Shown here one piece after another: positions 5,534 through 7,129 of a DNA stretch of 7,129 nucleotides; the first letter of the stretch is position 1; each line of letters begins with the position of its first letter. This DNA is from Rhodobacterales bacterium (GTDB lineage Bacteria > Pseudomonadota > Alphaproteobacteria > Rhodobacterales > Rhodobacteraceae). The position numbers and the translations under genes were made by a program. The notes beneath the pieces are model-generated. The model saw only the letters and a list, made by a program, of their open reading frames with translations, had not been told where the DNA came from and ran no database searches. Location: positions 1-7,129 of the forward strand of contig JAAFHS010000124.1 of the NCBI GenBank assembly GCA_013298485.1, given 5' to 3'.

Positions 5534-6657
5534 TGGATCAGGCCGGGACGGATTTCTTCTTTTTTGGAACGTTGTGCCATGCGCCGCTGCTGCGCGCCGT
5601 CATCGGGCGGGATGTCGCAGTGGAGCCTGCGCATCTGCCGGATCACCGGGTGGCGCAGGCCGAAGGGCAGAGCTTTCCGCTGATCGTGCCTGCCCAAGGG
5701 CGGTCCGCATCAGGGGTTCTGGTGCGCGGGCTGGTGGGGGCGGATATCGCGCGGATCGATTTCTATACGGCAGGCTTTGCCTGCACCGCGCGGGACATGG
5801 CGGTGCAGGCCGATCCGCCTGCCATGGCGCGGGTCTATGTCGCCGTGGAAGGCCAGTGGCGCGCGGGGCAGGATTGGCTGTTTGCCGACTGGCAAGCGCA
5901 GTGGGGTGATGTGGCGACGGCGACAGCCCATGATTTCATGGCGCTGTACGGGCAGGCCGAGGCGGCGGCCATCCGCAAACGGTACCCGGCGATGCTGGTG
6001 CGGGGGGCATCGACCCTGCGGGCGGCGGCGGGCGGGCCTGCGACCCTGCGCCACGCGATGCAGGACGGCGATGTGATGGTGGACCGCCGGACCACGCCCT
6101 ATGCGCATTTCTTCGCCGTCGAGGAATATGATCTGCGCTATCGCCGCTTTGACGGGACGCACAGTCCTGTCGTCAATCGTGCCACGTTCATTTCGGGCGA
6201 TGCGGTCACCGTGCTGCCCTATGACCCGGTGCGCGACCGGGTGCTGCTGATCGAGCAGTTCCGCGTGGGGCCTTTTGCGCGCGGCGATCGGCAGCCGTGG
6301 CTGTTGGAGGCGATTGCGGGGCGCATTGACGCAGGCGAGACGCCCGAGGCCGCGGCCCGGCGCGAGGCGGTGGAGGAGGCGGGGCTTGTGCTGTCCGATC
6401 TGCGGTTCGTGGCAGGCTATTACCCGACGCCGGGGGCGAAGGCGGAATATCTGTATTCCTATGTCGCTGTCACCGACCTGCCGGACGGGATCGAGGGTGT
6501 GTTCGGGGTGGAGGGCGAGGCGGAGGATATTCGCGGGCATCTGGTGCCGTTCGATGCGCTGACGGCGCTGGTAACCAGCGGCGAGGTGAACAACGCGCCC
6601 TTGCTGCTGACGGTGCTGTGGCTGCAGCGGGAGCGGTCGGGGTTGCGGGGCCATTGA
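5530..6657 (+). CDS. trgB: TrgB-type protein: GGCT-like domain fused to NUDIX ADP-ribose pyrophosphatase
   Basis: A 375-residue two-domain cytosolic protein. Residues about 8-150 resemble the gamma-glutamylcyclotransferase (GGCT/BtrG) fold, opening with FFFFGTLCHAPLLRAVIG, the counterpart of the YGTL/YGSL loop. Residues about 190-373 are a NUDIX hydrolase of the ADP-ribose pyrophosphatase group with a complete Nudix box: G264, E270, R278, E279, E282, E283, G285. The likely reaction is Mg-dependent hydrolysis of ADP-ribose or a similar nucleoside diphosphate sugar. In the first domain the segment IDFYTAGF (76-83) has Thr80 where the family usually has Glu (D-x-Y-E-G), so cyclotransferase activity is doubtful. 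ATG 5530 is chosen because it forms the ATGA overlap with the trgA stop; ATG 5509 in the same frame would add seven residues and overlap trgA by 25 bases, and ATG 5533 is also possible. It is the last gene of the operon, ending just before the inverted REP pair. Confidence 0.87.
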   Translation: MMDQAGTDFFFFGTLCHAPLLRAVIGRDVAVEPAHLPDHRVAQAEGQSFPLIVPAQGRSASGVLVRGLVGADIARIDFYTAGFACTARDMAVQADPPAMARVYVAVEGQWRAGQDWLFADWQAQWGDVATATAHDFMALYGQAEAAAIRKRYPAMLVRGASTLRAAAGGPATLRHAMQDGDVMVDRRTTPYAHFFAVEEYDLRYRRFDGTHSPVVNRATFISGDAVTVLPYDPVRDRVLLIEQFRVGPFARGDRQPWLLEAIAGRIDAGETPEAAARREAVEEAGLVLSDLRFVAGYYPTPGAKAEYLYSYVAVTDLPDGIEGVFGVEGEAEDIRGHLVPFDALTALVTSGEVNNAPLLLTVLWLQRERSGLRGH

Positions 6658-6663
6658 AGGAAA

Positions 6664-6687
6664 GATGGGCAGAATTGCCCATCCTAC
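6664..6687 (-). repeat. REP-like unit, left copy of an inverted pair
   Basis: Stem GATGGGCA (6664-6671), loop GAAT, TGCCCATC (6676-6683), then CTAC (6684-6687). On the minus strand it starts GTAGGATGGGC. It is the exact reverse complement of 6701-6724 over all 24 bases. It begins 7 bases after the trgB stop and could also act as a transcription terminator or RNA 3'-end stabiliser. Confidence 0.65.
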
Positions 6688-6700
6688 CGACGGACGACCC

Positions 6701-6724
6701 GTAGGATGGGCAATTCTGCCCATC
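6701..6724 (+). repeat. REP-like unit, right copy of an inverted pair
   Basis: It starts GTAGGATGGGC on the plus strand and folds with stem GATGGGCA (6705-6712), loop ATTC, TGCCCATC (6717-6724). It is separated from the left copy by 13 bases (6688-6700). Together the two units form a tail-to-head BIME/REPIN-like pair between convergent genes, 15 bases from the stop codon of the minus-strand oxidoreductase, so it may serve both transcripts. Confidence 0.65.
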
Positions 6725-6739
6725 GCCCCCGATTAACCG

Positions 6740-7129
6740 TTACAACGCGAGCCCGACCCAGGCCCCGTTGCGTTTGGATGACCGCACGCAGGCGTCGACA
6801 AAAGCCACCCCTTCCAGCCCTTCCTTGATGCCGGGGAATGTGACGTCGGCATCCGGTGCGGCCCCGGTGCGGCGCGCGATGATCGCGCGGGCGGCTTCGG
6901 CGTAGATGTTGGCGAAACCTTCCAAGTACCCCTCTGGATGGCCCGGTGGCACGCGTGTGACGCGGGCGGCGGCGGCGTTTGCGCCCGCGCCGCCACGCGT
7001 GATCAGGCGTTTGGGTTCGCCCAAGGGCGTATACCACAGGTAATTCGGGTCTTCCTGCGCCCATTCCAGCCCGGCCTTGGTGCCGTAGACGCGCAGGCGC
7101 AGGGCGTTTTCGTTGCCCGGGGCCACCTG
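6740..7129 (-). CDS. Gfo/Idh/MocA family oxidoreductase, C-terminal fragment
   Basis: The last 130 residues of a protein that runs off the right edge, read on the minus strand from QVAPGNENALRLRVYG to the stop at 6740-6742. The text GNENALRLRVYGTKAGLEW and the later GFANIYAEAARAII and FPGIKEGLEGVAFVDACVRSS are typical of the C-terminal alpha/beta domain of Gfo/Idh/MocA dehydrogenases, which oxidise or reduce sugars, inositols or related polyols with NAD(P). The N-terminal Rossmann domain and the catalytic Lys (EKP motif) lie outside the window, so substrate and cofactor cannot be assigned. The GTG at 7126-7124 is internal, not the start. It is convergent with trgB and belongs to a separate transcription unit, possibly a sugar catabolic operon beyond the edge. 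Confidence 0.88.
   Translation of the reverse strand, partial: QVAPGNENALRLRVYGTKAGLEWAQEDPNYLWYTPLGEPKRLITRGGAGANAAAARVTRVPPGHPEGYLEGFANIYAEAARAIIARRTGAAPDADVTFPGIKEGLEGVAFVDACVRSSKRNGAWVGLAL

Noticed and set aside
5710..6723. Long open frame (337 codons) on the minus strand opposite trgB
   Set aside because: Its translation is low-complexity Arg/His/Pro/Gln-rich, typical of the antisense of high-GC genes, and it runs through the REP pair. The plus-strand NUDIX protein explains the region.
1..7129. tRNA, rRNA, CRISPR array, phage or toxin-antitoxin genes
   Set aside because: I saw no cloverleaf, no regularly spaced direct repeats and no integrase, transposase or small toxin-like frames. 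The window is core metabolism and stress genes.

Overview
This 7.1 kb window is GC-rich, with strong third-position G/C bias. It has the gene content of an alphaproteobacterium of the Rhodobacterales (Roseobacter/Rhodobacter group). The evidence is an AcuI/YhdH-type reductase, a trgA-trgB pair (a tellurite-resistance locus described in Rhodobacter), a photolyase-Cfa pair, and a promoter matching the Rhodobacter RpoE(sigma-E)/ChrR consensus. The genus cannot be fixed from the sequence alone.

Layout. (1) 1-797, +: C-terminal part of an acrylyl-CoA reductase-like MDR enzyme, cut by the left edge. (2) 798-1035: a gap rich in hairpins, holding a perfect palindrome at the stop codon, a REP-like unit and a second hairpin. 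(3) 1036-2256, +: a PLP-dependent cysteine-desulfurase-like protein of the aminotransferase class V fold. (4) 2257-2407: two adjacent hairpins (likely terminator), then a TGATCC / CGTAAG promoter. (5) 2408-6657, +: a tight four-gene unit of class I CPD photolyase, Cfa-family lipid methyltransferase, TrgA membrane protein and TrgB (GGCT-like domain fused to a NUDIX hydrolase). (6) 6658-6739: two identical REP units in inverted orientation between convergent genes. (7) 6740-7129, -: C-terminal end of a Gfo/Idh/MocA-family oxidoreductase, cut by the right edge.

How the genes work together. The four-gene unit reads as a photo-oxidative (singlet oxygen) stress module: light-driven repair of UV dimers, methyl-transfer modification of membrane acyl chains, a small membrane protein, and a nucleotide-housecleaning NUDIX enzyme. 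The genes are spaced by 53 nt or less, or overlap by 4 nt. The promoter in front resembles the RpoE/ChrR class, which in Rhodobacter sphaeroides is known to drive phrA and cfaA. Two proteins look divergent at their active sites: the Cfa homologue lacks the Cys and His that bind bicarbonate in E. coli Cfa, and the GGCT-like half of TrgB lacks the acidic residue expected in its motif.
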